Assembly: GCA_014529385.2 (NCBI GenBank)
Contig: CM043949.1
Coordinates: forward strand, 143,478,242-143,542,241
Source of the DNA: Adiantum capillus-veneris
Taxonomy: Eukaryota; Streptophyta; Polypodiopsida; Polypodiales; Pteridaceae
Direction of reading: 5' to 3'
Length of the DNA: 64,000 nucleotides
The notes below the pieces were generated by a model. That model saw only the letters and a program-made list of their open reading frames with translations. It was not told the DNA's origin and searched no databases. Shown here one piece after another: positions 34,308-46,985 of the stretch; position 1 is the stretch's first letter, and each line of letters begins with the position of its first letter. A program made the translations under genes and the position numbers.

Positions 34308-35372
34308 CCCCCCCCCCCCCCCAACACACTCCCCCAAAAATTAAAAAAATAAAATGGTACCACCCCAGTAGAATCTACTAGGTCTATTGAAAACTTTAAC
34401 ATTAATTGGACAAGTGGATTCCCCCAAGGGTTTTTAGTAAAAGGAAATGCCACTGATTTATTGTTGTTCTTGCACATCCCCCTCTCCTTCCGACCGTGAC
34501 TTCATCAGTGCTGCGATCGCCCTCTCTTCCTTTTTGTCCTCTCAATAGCTAGATCTACCCATCCAGATCATTGCATCTCGCTCTCTCTTGACTATTTAAT
34601 TTGCGCTCTGCTTATACTAAGGTATAAGCTAAGCAGCACACCGATTCAAGACAATGGCCCATGGCATCCAAGGCATCGACGAGTAGAACCCTACAAAAAG
34701 GGGGTTTATATATACGCAACAAATGGATCTGGGTACATTCACTGCCATTCCTAGTTGAATCACTGAGCTACAACTATAAAGACAACTCCTCAGTGTCCAC
34801 TATGTGCAGCTTTTCTTTGAAAAGGAACCTGCTATTAGAGATGGTGGCATCATGTGTGCAAGGGTAGAAAAAGAGAGAGTATCACTCATCAATGAGGCCT
34901 CCCTTGCTTGCATACCTCGCCACGTGTTTCTTCTTTGTTGCACTGCCATGTCGTGATACGCAGAGGAAACTCGTTTTTCCATCGATATTCTCCAAAGGCA
35001 TCTCCATTTTAACATCAATCAGAGTCTCACTTCCCAAGGTGGCCAAAAAGTGCATATAACTTTCTCTTAAGAGGGAAGACAAAGTAGAGTGACCCTAAGG
35101 AATACCTTATGTGGACTAACGTTTTTGCTTAGCTTTGCTAGAAGGCATCTCAATGTGAACCCTTAAAAAGATCATACCAGCCTAATTACTGGGTCTACGG
35201 TGTTCCTATTAAGCAGAATCTCTGCAGATTCCTCCGTGCCAACCAAAAAGAAGTAGGCCCTCTCTCCTCTCTCTTCGATCTCTCTCCTATCTCTTCCCCC
35301 GCGTGGTTTGCCAAGTGACTCATCGGGGCCTGGCTGCATAGCCATGGACAACAGCTCCATCGCAAGCGACAA

Positions 35373-35406
<34 letters not shown>

Positions 35407-35472
35407 GCTATACAAGGTCGCCTCTTGCTTGATCTCCCGCTTTCTCTCTCTTCAGTCAGAGCGTCAGTATGG

Positions 35473-35543
<71 letters not shown>

Positions 35544-35780
35544 GTTCGTCTGCCTCATCAGCAGGGACTTCGACAGCGGCACTCCAAGCTTCCAGCACAG
35601 TTTCTCTGTCTGTCTCTCCCCTTCGTGCCTCCACCGTGGTGCCCTCCATGCCATCTACATTCCCTGTCTGGCCGTTCACACTCTACTTGCAGCACGAATA
35701 GCCAGCACCGTCCAATCTTGGAGCATCTGACATTCCTTGAACTTGGATGACCCACACAATGGACCAGCTCTCGCAGTGAG

Positions 35781-35828
<48 letters not shown>

Positions 35829-36713
35829 CCCCCGAACGACCAAAGTGAAGATATATTTTCCTATTGCGCACTGTCCCATAGACATGGCATCTGCCTTTCT
35901 CTCTCCCCTCGACGTGTCGCCTCCCCGTTTTTTTCACATCAAGGCTACGGAAGGCATTTCTCAAGATACTTCTTAATCAACCTTAAACCAAAATTGGCAC
36001 GGCCTACTTACTTTTTGTATTCACTTTGAAAAGAAGGAGTTAATAAAAATAACAAAGGCTCCTTAAAGAAATCACTACAAAGAAAAAGAGAGTTAGAAAA
36101 AAAACCAAAGCCTCATATCCCTTAGGAAGGCTTTGTTTCTTTTTTCCTAAATCTCCCTTTCTTTTTGTAGTGGTTCCTTTAGGGAAGCTATATTTATTTT
36201 AACTCCTTCTTTTCACATTGAATACAAAAAGTAAGCATGATTTTTTAGACAAAAGAAAAAGGGAAGCATTGCCAAGTCGACATACGTTAGGTAAGTGGCT
36301 TGGAAGTTCACGAGGCAAGTAGGGATAGATGATGACTTGTGTGGCTGTGTGGAGATAGGAGTTGATGCAACAACATCAACATAGCCATGTATAGATCAAC
36401 AGAGGAGATGAAAGGCTTCGCTACACTCAAGGAGAGGTGCAACTACTTCATTGTATGGGGGTTCAATTTTGAAAGCAATTGTTTAAAAGAGAAAGGAAAG
36501 AAAAATGGTAGACAAAAGAAGGCACATGTCCGACATGCCTGCCCAAAAAGGGACACAAGGAGCCGGCTAGGGATTGTGCTAGGCAGGATGACAAACCCAA
36601 AGAGCAAGGAGGAGAAGGACAGTTGAGGGGGGTCACTCTGCTAGAGCTACACAGACGACACCATTTTCTACACTTCAATTTTTCTCTCGTTCTCTCTCTT
36701 GATGTAGGTCTCG

Positions 36714-36766
<53 letters not shown>

Positions 36767-37107
36767 GTGCCACCCATGCTACCCTAGAACCTATGCATCA
36801 GTCATCTCTTACTATCCTGCCTGATCTCCTATGGACTATTCTCAAGGGACAAGGGTAGACGAGGGCGTGATATGAAGGGTCACACGAGAGACTGCAAGTC
36901 ACTTCAATGGGACAATCGAAGACAATGATTGGCACCCCAGGGCAGCGAGGGAGGGGGGGGGGGGGGGGGGGGGCAGCTCTGCTATGTCAATTCATTGGGC
37001 ATGGTGGATGTAAGCCTTGTGATCTATTAGCAAAGGGGATGGAGAGGCATCCTTGCTAAGAAGGAGCAGGGTCTTTTTCCATAGTCATCAAAGGCATGTT
37101 GCACATT

Positions 37108-37146
<39 letters not shown>

Positions 37147-37589
37147 TTTTTTCACATGCAAATAGAGGGTATGGACATTGGAGCCTTTGTTCATTACATG
37201 CACAATGGGGGGGGGGGGGGGGGATTAGAAAAAGTACAAAATTCAACGGATTTTATTAAGATTCTTCCTTCCAAGAAAGGCGGAGAGACAAGCATGCAAT
37301 AGTCGATGGAAAAACTTCTTGTGTGCAATCAACTTCAATTTTGTTTTTAGGGATCTTGGTAGATTCCTCATAAAATTTAAATAAAACTCAGCAAGGATAC
37401 TGGTATTGGTCACCATATAGAAACAAATAAGTGACGATCTCAATTTGTAGCACCCAAAGATATTCACGATAGCTGGTTAATAAGGTTGGTCCACGAGCAA
37501 AGAGTTGAAAAATACTAAGGTGTGCTATAGTTAAGAAAAAAGTTGAAAAATACCTAAATATAGTTCAAAAGGGGGGGGGGGGGGGGGGG
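34308..37589. repeat. Cluster of poly-C/poly-G and (CT)n/(GA)n tracts
   Basis: Five long homopolymers: C15 at 34,308-34,322, C30 at 35,375-35,404, G21 at 36,953-36,973, G17 at 37,207-37,223 and G19 at 37,571-37,589. Four dinucleotide tracts: CT at 35,476-35,541, 35,783-35,825 and 36,717-36,762, and GA at 37,109-37,142. Serine/leucine- or Arg/Glu-repeat ORFs here are artefacts of the tracts. No gene is supported between them apart from the fold-back element at 36,007. Confidence 0.9.
36007..36235. mobile_element. 229 bp fold-back (MITE-like) element
   Basis: The left half starts CTTACTTTTTGTATTCA and the right half ends with its exact reverse complement. Complementarity continues with small gaps (GAAAAGAAGGAGTTA with TAACTCCTTCTTTTC; ACTACAAAGAAA with TTTCTTTTTGTAGT; AACCAAAGCCT with AGGCTTTGTTT) to a centre near 36,120. 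The arms are about 105 bp. No terminal duplication is obvious, so it could be a MITE or a hairpin formed by inverted duplication. Confidence 0.7.
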
Positions 37590-37591
37590 TG

Positions 37592-37783
37592 TGAAGGAGT
37601 ACGAGCGGAAGTGCGAGGCGAGAGAGAGTGCGAGAAGAAGAGCACGACGATATGGTGAACTCGCTCTACTGTAATGTGTAGAGCATAGTGAGTTCTTATT
37701 AGGTTTTAACAAAAGAATATGTATACATACCTGGCGGCCCGCCCACTTACCTGGGCGACCACATTGGGCTTTATACCCCAACA
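37592..37783 (-). repeat. 3' LTR of copia copy 2
   Basis: Reverse complement starts TGTTGGGG and ends CTCCTTCA, closely matching copy 1. Confidence 0.95.
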
Positions 37784-37873
37784 ACCTCCCACTTAAAGTC
37801 CAATGTGGTACTTTTAAGTGTGAGAGAAGCTACGATACAAGCTAATATACAAGAGATGTAGAGAAGTGATGTA

Positions 37874-40800
37874 CTATCCTACACCTAATTGCTTGCGAAA
37901 ATGCGCAAAGCTCTCTGAGGGAAGTCCTTTTGTAAGTAGAACAGCAGGATTTTCTGTGGTGTGAACTTTGACAAGCTGAAGTTGCTTATCCTCAAGCATT
38001 TCCCTGATGAAATGATACTTCACATCCACATGCTTTGTCTTTGAGTGATAAACTGGATTGCGAGCCAATTGTATAGGACTTTGACTATCACAATATAACA
38101 CATGCATCTCTTCTTTGATTCCCAAATCTATTACTAGTCGATTAAGCCAAATTGATTCTTTGCATGCCTCTGATGCTGCAACATATTCAGCCTCTGTAGT
38201 AGACTGAGTAACACAATCTTGTAATCTAGAACTCCATGATATTGCTCCACCAGCCAATGTAAAGACATACCCTGACGTAGACCTTCGGTTGTCTAAGTCA
38301 CCTGCATAATCTGAGTCTGTAAAAACCTTTACACTTAGCTCCTGACTCCCATAGCATATACGCATACTCTTTGTAGCTTTCAGGTATCTCAATATTCCTT
38401 TCACTGCCTCCCAATGTTTCTTGCCTGGGTTTGACATGTATCGATCTACTACTCCCATTGCAAATGGAATGTCTAGGCGAGTAGCAATCATTGCATACAT
38501 CAAACTACCCACTGCAGACGCATATGGAATCTTATCCATTTCAGCCTCTTCTTCCTCAGACACATGACAATCTTGTTTGCTAAGTTTCACATATGGTGGC
38601 AATGGAACACTCAATGCCTTTCCCTTCTCCATATTGAAACGTTGCAAAACCTTGTCAATATACTCTGTTTGAGATAACCAAATCAACTTCTTTGATCTGT
38701 CTCTCTCAATGCGCATACCAAGTATATGACTTGCCTCACCCATGTCTTTCATGTCAAACGATTTTGCCATCTTTGACTTCAAAGCTGAAATTTCTTCCAA
38801 GTGTTTGCCAGCAATCAACATGTCATCCACATACAAAATAAGTTCAGCCAACTGCCATCCTTAGCCTTCTTTGCATATAGACAGTGATCGAACTCACTAC
38901 GTTTGTAGCCTTGAGAAAGCATAAACTTGTGAAACTTATGGTACCATGCCCTCGGTGATTGTTTTAAGCCATAAAGACTCTTTAACAACTGGCATACCAA
39001 ATCTTCCTTGCCTTTCTCAACAAACCCTTCTGGCTGCTGCATGTAAATTTCCACATCTAAATCACCATGCAAGAACGCTGTCTTGACATCCATCTGGTGC
39101 AACACCAAATCTAATATGGCAACCAATGCAAGAAAGCATCTCAATGTAGTCATCTTGACCACTGGAGAGAAGACTTCATCAAAGTCAATGCCTTGTTCTT
39201 GCTTAAAGCCCTTGGAAACAAGCCTTGCTTTGTACGTTGGCTGACTATCATGAACAGTGATTTTATACCTATAAACCCATTTACAAGGTAGAGCCTTTTT
39301 TCCCTGTGGTAATTTAACTAGCTTCCATGTCTGGTTTTTATGCAGGGCTATGATCTCTGACTGCATGGCCAATTGCCAATTCCCGGAGTCCTTCATTTGC
39401 ACTGCTTCCTTGTAGCGTGAAGGCTCATAGCAATCAGTCAACATGACATAGTTCATAGATGGAACAAACCTATCAGGAGGTCGCGTGATAGGTCCAGATT
39501 TACGCAAAATAGGTGGCTGAGGCTCATCCACAACCTGTGGTTCCACTCTATCCTGTCCTTGCTCCTCTTGAGCCCTGACATTTTGTCTTACACGTGAAGG
39601 TCCATCTTCTTGGAAGACAACTCTTCTAATCTCCTCAACCCTCTCTGGTTTAGAATGATATTTGGCTTCGTTAAAGTGAACATCATTGCTGCGGATAACC
39701 TTTCTGGATTCGGGATCCCAAAGTCTGTACCCCATATCACCATAATTACCATAGCCTAGAAAGATGCACTTTCTACTCTTTGGCTCAAGTTTGTTCCTAA
39801 ATTTCTTTGGAACATGAGTATATGCCTCACAGCCAAAGACTCTGAGATGCTTGTATGACGGCATTTTGCCTTACCATACCATCTTTGCCACTAAATCCTT
39901 CTGCAAAACCTTGCTAGGAGATCTATTTATAAGATGAACAGCTGTTGATACAGCTTCAACCCAAAACCCATTTGTCAGTTGTGCATTAGACAACATACTT
40001 CTGACCTTCTCTTGTATAGTCCTATTCATCCTCTCAACAACACCATTTTGAGGAGGATTGTAAGGAGCAGTAAGTTCACGTTTTATACCTTTTGACTCAC
40101 AAAAGTCCTGAAAGGCCTTTGAAACATACTCTCCACCATTTTCAGTGCGTAAGCATTTAAGCTTCTTGCCACTTTGATTCTCCACAAGTGTCACAAACGT
40201 TTGAAAACACTAAACGCTTCATCCTTGTGCTTGAGAAAGTAAACCCATACTTTCCTCGAGTAATCATCTATAAATGTCATAAAGTAAGAAGCTCCCCCTA
40301 GAGATAGGTTAGGCATAGATCCACACAAATCACTATGAACAAGTGCCAACTGTGTATCTCTTCTACTGCTTCTATGCTTATGTGGCTACTGTGTTTTCTT
40401 ACCATACAGACAATGTTCACAGAATTCAAAATCATTAAATGGCAAGCCAGGCAAATAACCAGAATGAGACAAGATTTCCATTCCCTTCTTGGACATATGT
40501 CCTAACCGACTATGCCACAAAGAAACGTTCGGCTACTCGGTTACATTGATTACATTTTTAGAGACATTTGATACATAAATCATGTAAAGTCCTCCAGACT
40601 TTAATCCATGTGCTATTGTCATAGAACCCTTGGATATCTTCCACATGTTCTGTCCAAAAGTGGTGACGTAGCCAGCATCATCAAGTAAACTTGTGCTGAT
40701 CAAGCTCTTTGTAATTGCGGGAACATGTCTCACATTCTTCAGCGTGAAAGAAGAGCCATTCTGAAACTTCAAGTGAACATCTCCAACACCTAAGATCTCA

Positions 40801-41852
40801 CATGTCTGCCCATTGCCTAGCCGAACATGATCTTTAGTGGTCACATAAGAGGTAAACCACTCCTTGTTTGGAGACACATGAAGTGATACCCCTGAGTCTA
40901 TAATCCAGTCACTCTGTGCATTTCCATCAGATGCTGTAAGAAGAGCTAAGTCCATTGTATTCTTCAAGAAGTAGATGTCTCCTAACACTAGACTGTCATC
41001 CTCTGCAACATTGTTTGTGACATTTATTTCTTAAATCTTCACTGAGGACTTGTTCTTCTCACCATGGTCTTCAGCTTTCTCTTTGCCTTTTTCTGATTTC
41101 CATTCTCTGCAGTCTCTTTTCATGTGACCCTTCTTGCCACAATGGTAGCATTCTATGTCACTCTTGCCTTTAGCACTGCGGGAATTGCTACGAGACTGAT
41201 CCCTCTTTCCACCTTTGTACTTTTCTTTGGTCCTTCCTCTGACAACTAAGGCTATTCCTTTGCCTTTGTCCATTGTCTTTCTGTTGGTTTCTTCAGTAAG
41301 CAGAGTGCCTTCTACACCTGTTATGGTCAAACCATCTGGAGGTGTAGAATTACTCAAAGCTGTGCGAAAAGTGTCACAACTTTCCGGCAATGTGATTAAC
41401 AGGAACATAGCTCTAATAGGTTCATCAAACTTGACACCTTGGGCTGACAACTGACTGTAGATGGTGTTGAATTCATTCAGATGATTGGACATAGGTGTCC
41501 CTTCTTTCATCTTCAAGTCAACAAGCTTCTTAAGCCAGTATACCTGTGAAGCTGCACTCTTCTTCTCATAAAGATCACTCAGCTTTGTCCATGCTTCATA
41601 AGCTGACATCTCGTCTGCTACATTGAAGTAAACGCTTTCTGCCAAAGTCAGCATAATGGTAGAAAGTGCCAATTCATCCATTTCACTCCATTCATCTTCG
41701 TCCATATCTTGTGGTTTTATCCCCTTGAGCTTTATAGGTTTTATCTGCTTCTTTTGTACCAACACGTGCCAAATCTGCTTCTTCCACAATGGGAAATTGG
41801 TTCCATCCAGCTTCTTGATATTGTAAAGAGCAGTGTCTTGTGATCCAGCCAT
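37874..41852 (-). pseudogene. Ty1/copia gag-pol, decayed copy
   Basis: Same domain order as copy 1: gag, knuckle, protease, integrase, RT, RNase H. Compared with copy 1, CAA became TAA at 41,031 and CAG became TAG at 40,533. Another CAG to TAG lies near 40,386, and TCA became TAA at 39,871. One A is lost near 40,200 (integrase) and one base near 38,850, just before the YVDD box of RT. The protease motif has DSGVS in place of DSGAS. The knuckle here is the canonical CYHCGKKGHMKRDC. Confidence 0.95.
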
Positions 41853-42793
41853 AGCTATGCTTCACAGTAGCTTACTTTCTTGGGAAAAATTCGGCACAGT
41901 TTCCCCTGTAAACTGACCTCTGAACCAATATCGACCTGTCAAATGAACCAAGAAAGCTTCAGATTTTGTAGGAATTTCGGCAGAGTCTCCTTTGTAAAAT
42001 GGCTCTGGTGTACTAAAAAAACAAACCAAAAAAAGCTCAAAAAACCACTGTCTCTCTAACACTGTAAGCTGTGGGTAAACCTGTCCTGCACCTGTACTGT
42101 CTCTCACTGTCCTGTAAGCATAGACTGCGACAATGCCTCAACGGCAGTAAAGCAAAGATGCAGTCCCAGCTGTCTAACTCACAGTCAATACATCCTAGCT
42201 GCCTATCTAAGGGTGCTCGAGGGATCGCTCCAAGACCTGTATCACCGAAAGGATCTCAACATTCGAGAATCCCCCAGCTCAATAAAACCTCACTCGACCC
42301 TCAACAAAGGCTGCAGTAAATCTGACAGTACATAGACTTCCCACAAAGTCATACATCCACAAATTTCCCACTGTATGCTGTAACAGCTGCGGCGGTTGTT
42401 TGCTGCGTGACTCACAGCCAACAAACCCTCAACAGACATACATCATCTCTGACAATACATCCCATGTGGAAGTACCTGCAATGTCAGGATGAAATCTGGA
42501 ATATCAAGCAGCAAACACAAGCTACCTGATGAACTAGTGGATGTCGCCTACAGTCTGTGTGTAGGTGCGTCCGTGTCGTATGTGACACGCCTCCAAGAAC
42601 TGTGAGCCATCCTTCGTTGTGTAGACAGCCACAAATCAGCACTCTGGAAGTGCAGATATCCTCAGCACTTGCAGTCGTAGGCCGAAACCCCAAATTTGCA
42701 GAGTCGGATCTGCACCCGCCGAGACCACATAGTCGAAAATGGCCTGCGTAGAACTTTGTCGAAGCCGAACGGTGGCCGAGATGACCTCAGAAT

Positions 42794-43400
42794 ATGCTGA
42801 CTAGGATAACAGGGTATGCTAACTAGCACCCAAAGTACCATGTATGCTAACTAGCATAACTGGTTTTGTTAAATAGCATACACAGTATCATGTATGCTTA
42901 CAAGCATAACTGGGTATGTTAACTAGCATAATTGGGTATGCTAACTATCATATACAATACCATGTATGCTTACTATCAAAATTGGGTATGCTAACCAGCA
43001 TATACAGTAGCATGTATGCTTACTAGCATAGTTGTGTATGCTAACTAGCATACACATTAGCATGTATGCTTACTAGCATATGTGTATGCTAACTAGCATA
43101 CACAATAACATGTATTCTTACTTTCATAATTGGGTTTGCTTACTAGCATACACAGTAGCATGTATGCTTACTAGCATAACTCGGTATGCTAACTAGCTAA
43201 ACTAGGTATTCTAACTAGCATAATTGGGTATGCTAACTAGAAAAATTAGGTACGCTAACTAGCATAAGTGGGTATGCTAGCCAGCATACCCACTATGCTA
43301 ACTAGCATACAAAATATGCTAACCCCCATGGCCATTGTGCTAACTAGCATGCACAATATGCTAACTAGCATTCACAGTATGCTAACTAGCATACCAATAT
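42794..43400 (+). repeat. Array of short palindromes, array 2
   Basis: About 25 units around TATGCTAACTAGCATA (arms TATGCTA/TAGCATA, centre AC), with a common variant TATGCTTACTAGCATA. Part of the array has a higher-order period near 50 bp in which the two forms alternate (…CACAGTAGCATG… between them). Orientation is opposite to array 1. It begins exactly where copia copy 2 is truncated. Confidence 0.85.
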
Positions 43401-43646
43401 TTTCTTGTTATGTTGGTTTAATGAGTAACATGTTGCCATTTATGATTATCTTACCAGAGATTAGTGTTATTGGATGTCCTTGCCCTATGAGCTTGCAACA
43501 CCATTATGGTGGTATCCTCTATTGGGAGGTGGAAGCTCTAGAGTTTGTCCCCAGGGAGCATGCAACAACAAATTAGAGAAGATGATAGCTATGTACACAT
43601 GGTAGCTTGACCGTTGCAGTGATTTCCTGTACTTCTACTGGTAGAC

Positions 43647-44311
43647 TGTAAGGTCTCTGTCCCCGATCAAAAGAGCACCATTGTACCATGAATTGAATAT
43701 AATGGAATAAGTTACTATTTTTAGCAGTTTTCCAAATTCTGTCAGTGCCATGATGTTTAGAATGTTTTAAAGCTTCGAAATGTGAATTAAAATAATTTTT
43801 GTAAAAAATTTCCAAAAATAGCAAGTTTTTGGTCACTCGACCCGTCCAGTTTTGATCGTCTCGAAAAACTGCACCCGTACCCCGAATTTGAAAAAAATGC
43901 AATTTCGGACCCCGGGGGTTGCTAAATATGGCAGGTACTCAGGCTAGTACGTCTTAGTTAGAGCTTCGTATAGCAATTTTCGGCATCAAAATCCGACTCG
44001 TATGACCCGTTTTAGCCTAGAACCAAATTTCCTAAAAATTGTCCGGGGAGGTACCGGGGGCCCGAGGCTGTGTGGGAACAGGTTCCAGCCCACTCCAGAC
44101 CAGCTTTAGCAGCTAGGGGCCGCCCTCTTGCCTTGTGGGAGTCTTTGGGAAGTTTCCAAGCCAGTAACTAAGTCTCAGAGCCAGTTAACCAAGCCAACCT
44201 GACACTTGGTGGGTAGGGGAACTGGACTTGCCAATGCAGAGACTGAGTGCTCCTGCAGTTGCATTTAGCAAGGCTGGTCGATTTTCAGCCTGTAGGAGCC
44301 TATTTAAAGGC

Positions 44312-44355
<44 letters not shown>

Positions 44356-44388
44356 GCTCACACACACACAGTGCACACACACACACCT
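43647..44388 (+). repeat. Gypsy C LTR, left copy (U3 part)
   Basis: Starts TGTAAGGTCTCTG, about 97% alike to 59,905-60,672, with which it shares everything up to an (AC)n tract (44,314-44,352) and CACACCT. A TATTTAAA box lies at 44,302, so transcription should start near the AC tract and the LTR should continue beyond 44,388. No polypurine tract precedes it, so it is a 5' or solo LTR. Confidence 0.75.
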
Positions 44389-45219
44389 ACACATACTCTG
44401 GGAAGGTGCTGCCGGTACACACACCTTTTGAAGGAGAAGCAAGGAGGGAGGTGCTGTCGAATTCTCGCCTCAAGAAGCTCGATTAGATCAGAAAATCGAG
44501 AAGATTATCAGCCCTTAATCACGGTAACCACGGTTTAATTAATGCTATCTGTAAATTCCTTTCTCTACCATCTAAATTTCTCGTCTATTATGCTTATTCC
44601 TAGTCGTAATTCTCTATAATTACTCTCTAAATTCTCCTTAACCATATTCTATTATGTAATCATCATCCCATAGCTGAATTATCAGCCATTCATCACTCTT
44701 AATTAATGATTAGTGCACGATTATTAGAATTTTGTCTCTCTAGGTAGCATAGAAATTAATCGGTAAGCTGGTAATTGTGTAGATTGATGAGAACCTCTCT
44801 TTCTATCACGCATTAATATTGTAGCTGATTTAGATTCATCTCTGTTATGCATTAAGATATAATTAAGGTAAGATTAATCTGTCATTAAGTCTCTAAGAGG
44901 GGGTTTTTCTCACACCTGTGCATGCGATGATTCTGCACCCTCTAATTGCTAGGTAAGAGATTAATCATACTTAATCCATCTCTCTGATAATTCCATCAGT
45001 GAAATCCTACTATTCTTAATCATGTAAGTCGAGTAATTATCTTTAGAGCAGGTTCCCATAGGAATATACATCATCCATAATGATTGCTAGATGGAAAAAT
45101 CTAAACCTTTCATGTAGCAGGCATTGTTTGATGTTGCTAATCTATCATTTGGCTTGTTATGACGCTTGCGGACATTAGCTCTTTTCTCCAAGTTAATTAT
45201 TTAAAGTAGTGAGTTTAAA
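44389..45219 (+). other. Rest of LTR/leader, AT-rich
   Basis: A short GC-richer stretch (to about 44,500) then AT-rich DNA with many TAATTA and CTCTAA words, leading to the gag ATG. The LTR/leader border and primer site are not identifiable. Confidence 0.45.
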
Positions 45220-45390
45220 ATGGCCCCGGTTAAGAGGACTCGCTTTGGTGGAGCCCACGACCACGAGGCAGGAACGAGCAAGGTGAACGGGAATGGAAAA
45301 GCTCCCATGGAGGAGCAAATACCGGCCATCTCACGGGCCATCGACGAAGAAATGGAAGAGGTAGATCATAATTTCATTCAAGTTGTTTAA
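45220..45390 (+). pseudogene. Gypsy C gag N-terminus (56 codons)
   Basis: ATG at 45,220 opens a short basic-then-acidic frame starting MAPVKRTRFGGAHDHEAG and ending at TAA 45,388. A similar start, MAPKRTCPNPQSDHEG, occurs in the minus-strand gypsy D piece at 52,557. The position after an LTR and the shared MAP-KRT start support a gag N-terminus. After GAAGAG the sequence reads GTAGAT, so a splice donor or insertion boundary is possible there. The remainder of a gag of this family appears 10 kb to the right. Confidence 0.5.
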
Positions 45391-46709
45391 TTTAACATTG
45401 CACACGTTTAGTTGGGAATGAAAATATCCCCAAACATGTTGGAGAAATCCGACGGAAACCTCGGCATTGATATCATTGTACATTAAGTTCTAAAGTAGGA
45501 AGGAAATGATTGATGGGTATGCTGGTTGCAATTAGGAAAGAATGTCTGCTAGGGAAAATTTAGCTCGACATGTTCATTTTATTTCCAATGTTGAATCAGT
45601 CCTGACCCCCCTCCTCATCACAGGGGGCAGAGTTCCTCGTTAAGGGCTCTTGAATCCACGACTTGCTTTTTATGCGGTGGATACCCACGACTTGCTTTCT
45701 ATGCGGTGGGAACTCACGTCTTGCTTTCTATGTGGTGGGAGTGTCCATGACGTGCTTTCTATGCGGTGGACATACCTAGTTGTATGGGCAGCTAGGCGAC
45801 AACGGGAGGAGTGAACTCTCGCTGGAGAGGGGATGTTGTACCTCCAGAACATTGGAATTTTAATGAATAAGTTTGAGTAGAATTTTTACTAGAATACTGT
45901 CTTGGTGTTGTTTGCAATACTGGTTGAAGGGCTGTGTTAACGAACAATGTGCTTCGGAATTAAAACAAGGAATGTTTATGTTGAACAACCTTTGTGGTAG
46001 AAATTAGGTCACACAAGGAAGTTTGAGTATGGGGGTGGAAAGTGGGGGCTTGGCTCAGGTTGCCAATGCCTACGAGATGGGTGGTCCCGATTGGTCGGGA
46101 ACTCTCTATCCCCATAGTGCTTACTTTGATATTAGTAATACTCATTGCACCTAGAGCGGTGAAATCTCGAGAGTACGTGCCTCTGAAACATGGGGAAAAA
46201 GGCACTCGGGGTTTCTCTCCTCTTGGAAGGTGGGTCTTAGGATCGCTAGATAGTTTAAGTACGCTTCCCCTGCAAGGTGGAGCTAGATCTCCCTGCTAGT
46301 AGGCTCGAACTCGACTCACCTTGTGATGAGAGATCGTCCGCTAGTCGAACCCTGAACCATTTTGTTTGCTTCCACAATAACAGGTTCACCATCAAATCCG
46401 CTGGTTGATATGGCGGCGTGGGGACCTCACATAGACCATAGACAGTACACTGGTTGATCATCGTCCTATTGGCATAACCCTCCTCCTATTCGTTTCATAA
46501 AACTGTCCATAGCTAATTTACAGAGGGAAGTGGGGAAGAAGGAACCTTGTAGCCTCTTGATTATATGCATGAGTAGCTGCAATTGACTTTCACACGCATG
46601 CACTTTTACTTCCTCCACCTCCACATTAATCTACAAACCAAATAAAAGAGAAGCATGGTAAGTACATAGGATAGTTGTGCACATATTCCAAACATAAGGT
46701 GAAAGCACA
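45391..46709. other. Unassigned DNA with a 30 bp minisatellite
   Basis: At about 45,655-45,775 four units of about 31 bp (CACGACTTGCTTTCTATGCGGTGG and variants) are repeated in tandem. The remainder shows no domain, element end or credible ORF. Confidence 0.6.
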
Positions 46710-46985
46710 AAAGTCACGGATACTTACACAATGACAAATTATGTCAATTTTAACATCAATGGAGGTGTCCTTACTGTGAGGAAACTCCAAACCATTCAAC
46801 GTCTCTTTAAGTGTCTCTATCTTCACTTTGAGCTCTATTTCCCTCTTACTATGGCTCTGTAGTAAACTTTGCAATTCACTGTCAACATCATGAAGCTTCT
46901 ATCTCATAGAAAAATATAATTGATGACCCTCCATTCGCACCCTTAGAGGACCCATGGGGGATCCCTCTGATGCGCCTTAATTTTG
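46710..46985 (-). pseudogene. Coiled-coil-like exon remnant
   Basis: On the minus strand a peptide begins with ASEGSPMGPLRVRMEGHQLYFSMR. After one TAG it continues KLHDVDSELQSLLQSHSKRE and LKVKIETLKETLNGLEF, with a heptad-like pattern of Leu/Ile, and ends in a good splice donor (TGT then GTAAGTATCC). It looks like one exon of a decayed gene; the family is not recognised. Confidence 0.35.

Larger units (their letters stand above)
37592..42793 (-). mobile_element. Ty1/copia copy 2, inverted, 5'-truncated
   Basis: Same family as the element at 15,627. It has a 192 bp 3' LTR (37,592-37,783), a polypurine tract and hairpin, gag-pol (37,874-41,852) and most of the leader. Homology stops at 42,793, which corresponds to about 15,910 in copy 1, so the 5' LTR and primer site are missing. 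The break is immediately against palindrome array 2. A G19 tract abuts the LTR on the other side. The coding part carries stops and two 1-bp deletions. Confidence 0.95.

Noticed and set aside
42794-43400. CRISPR-like array
   Set aside because: Repeats are only 16 bp, degenerate, with irregular repeated spacers, in a eukaryotic nuclear context without cas genes.
46300-46400. SINE B-box at GGTTCGACTAG (minus strand)
   Set aside because: No A-box at the right distance upstream.
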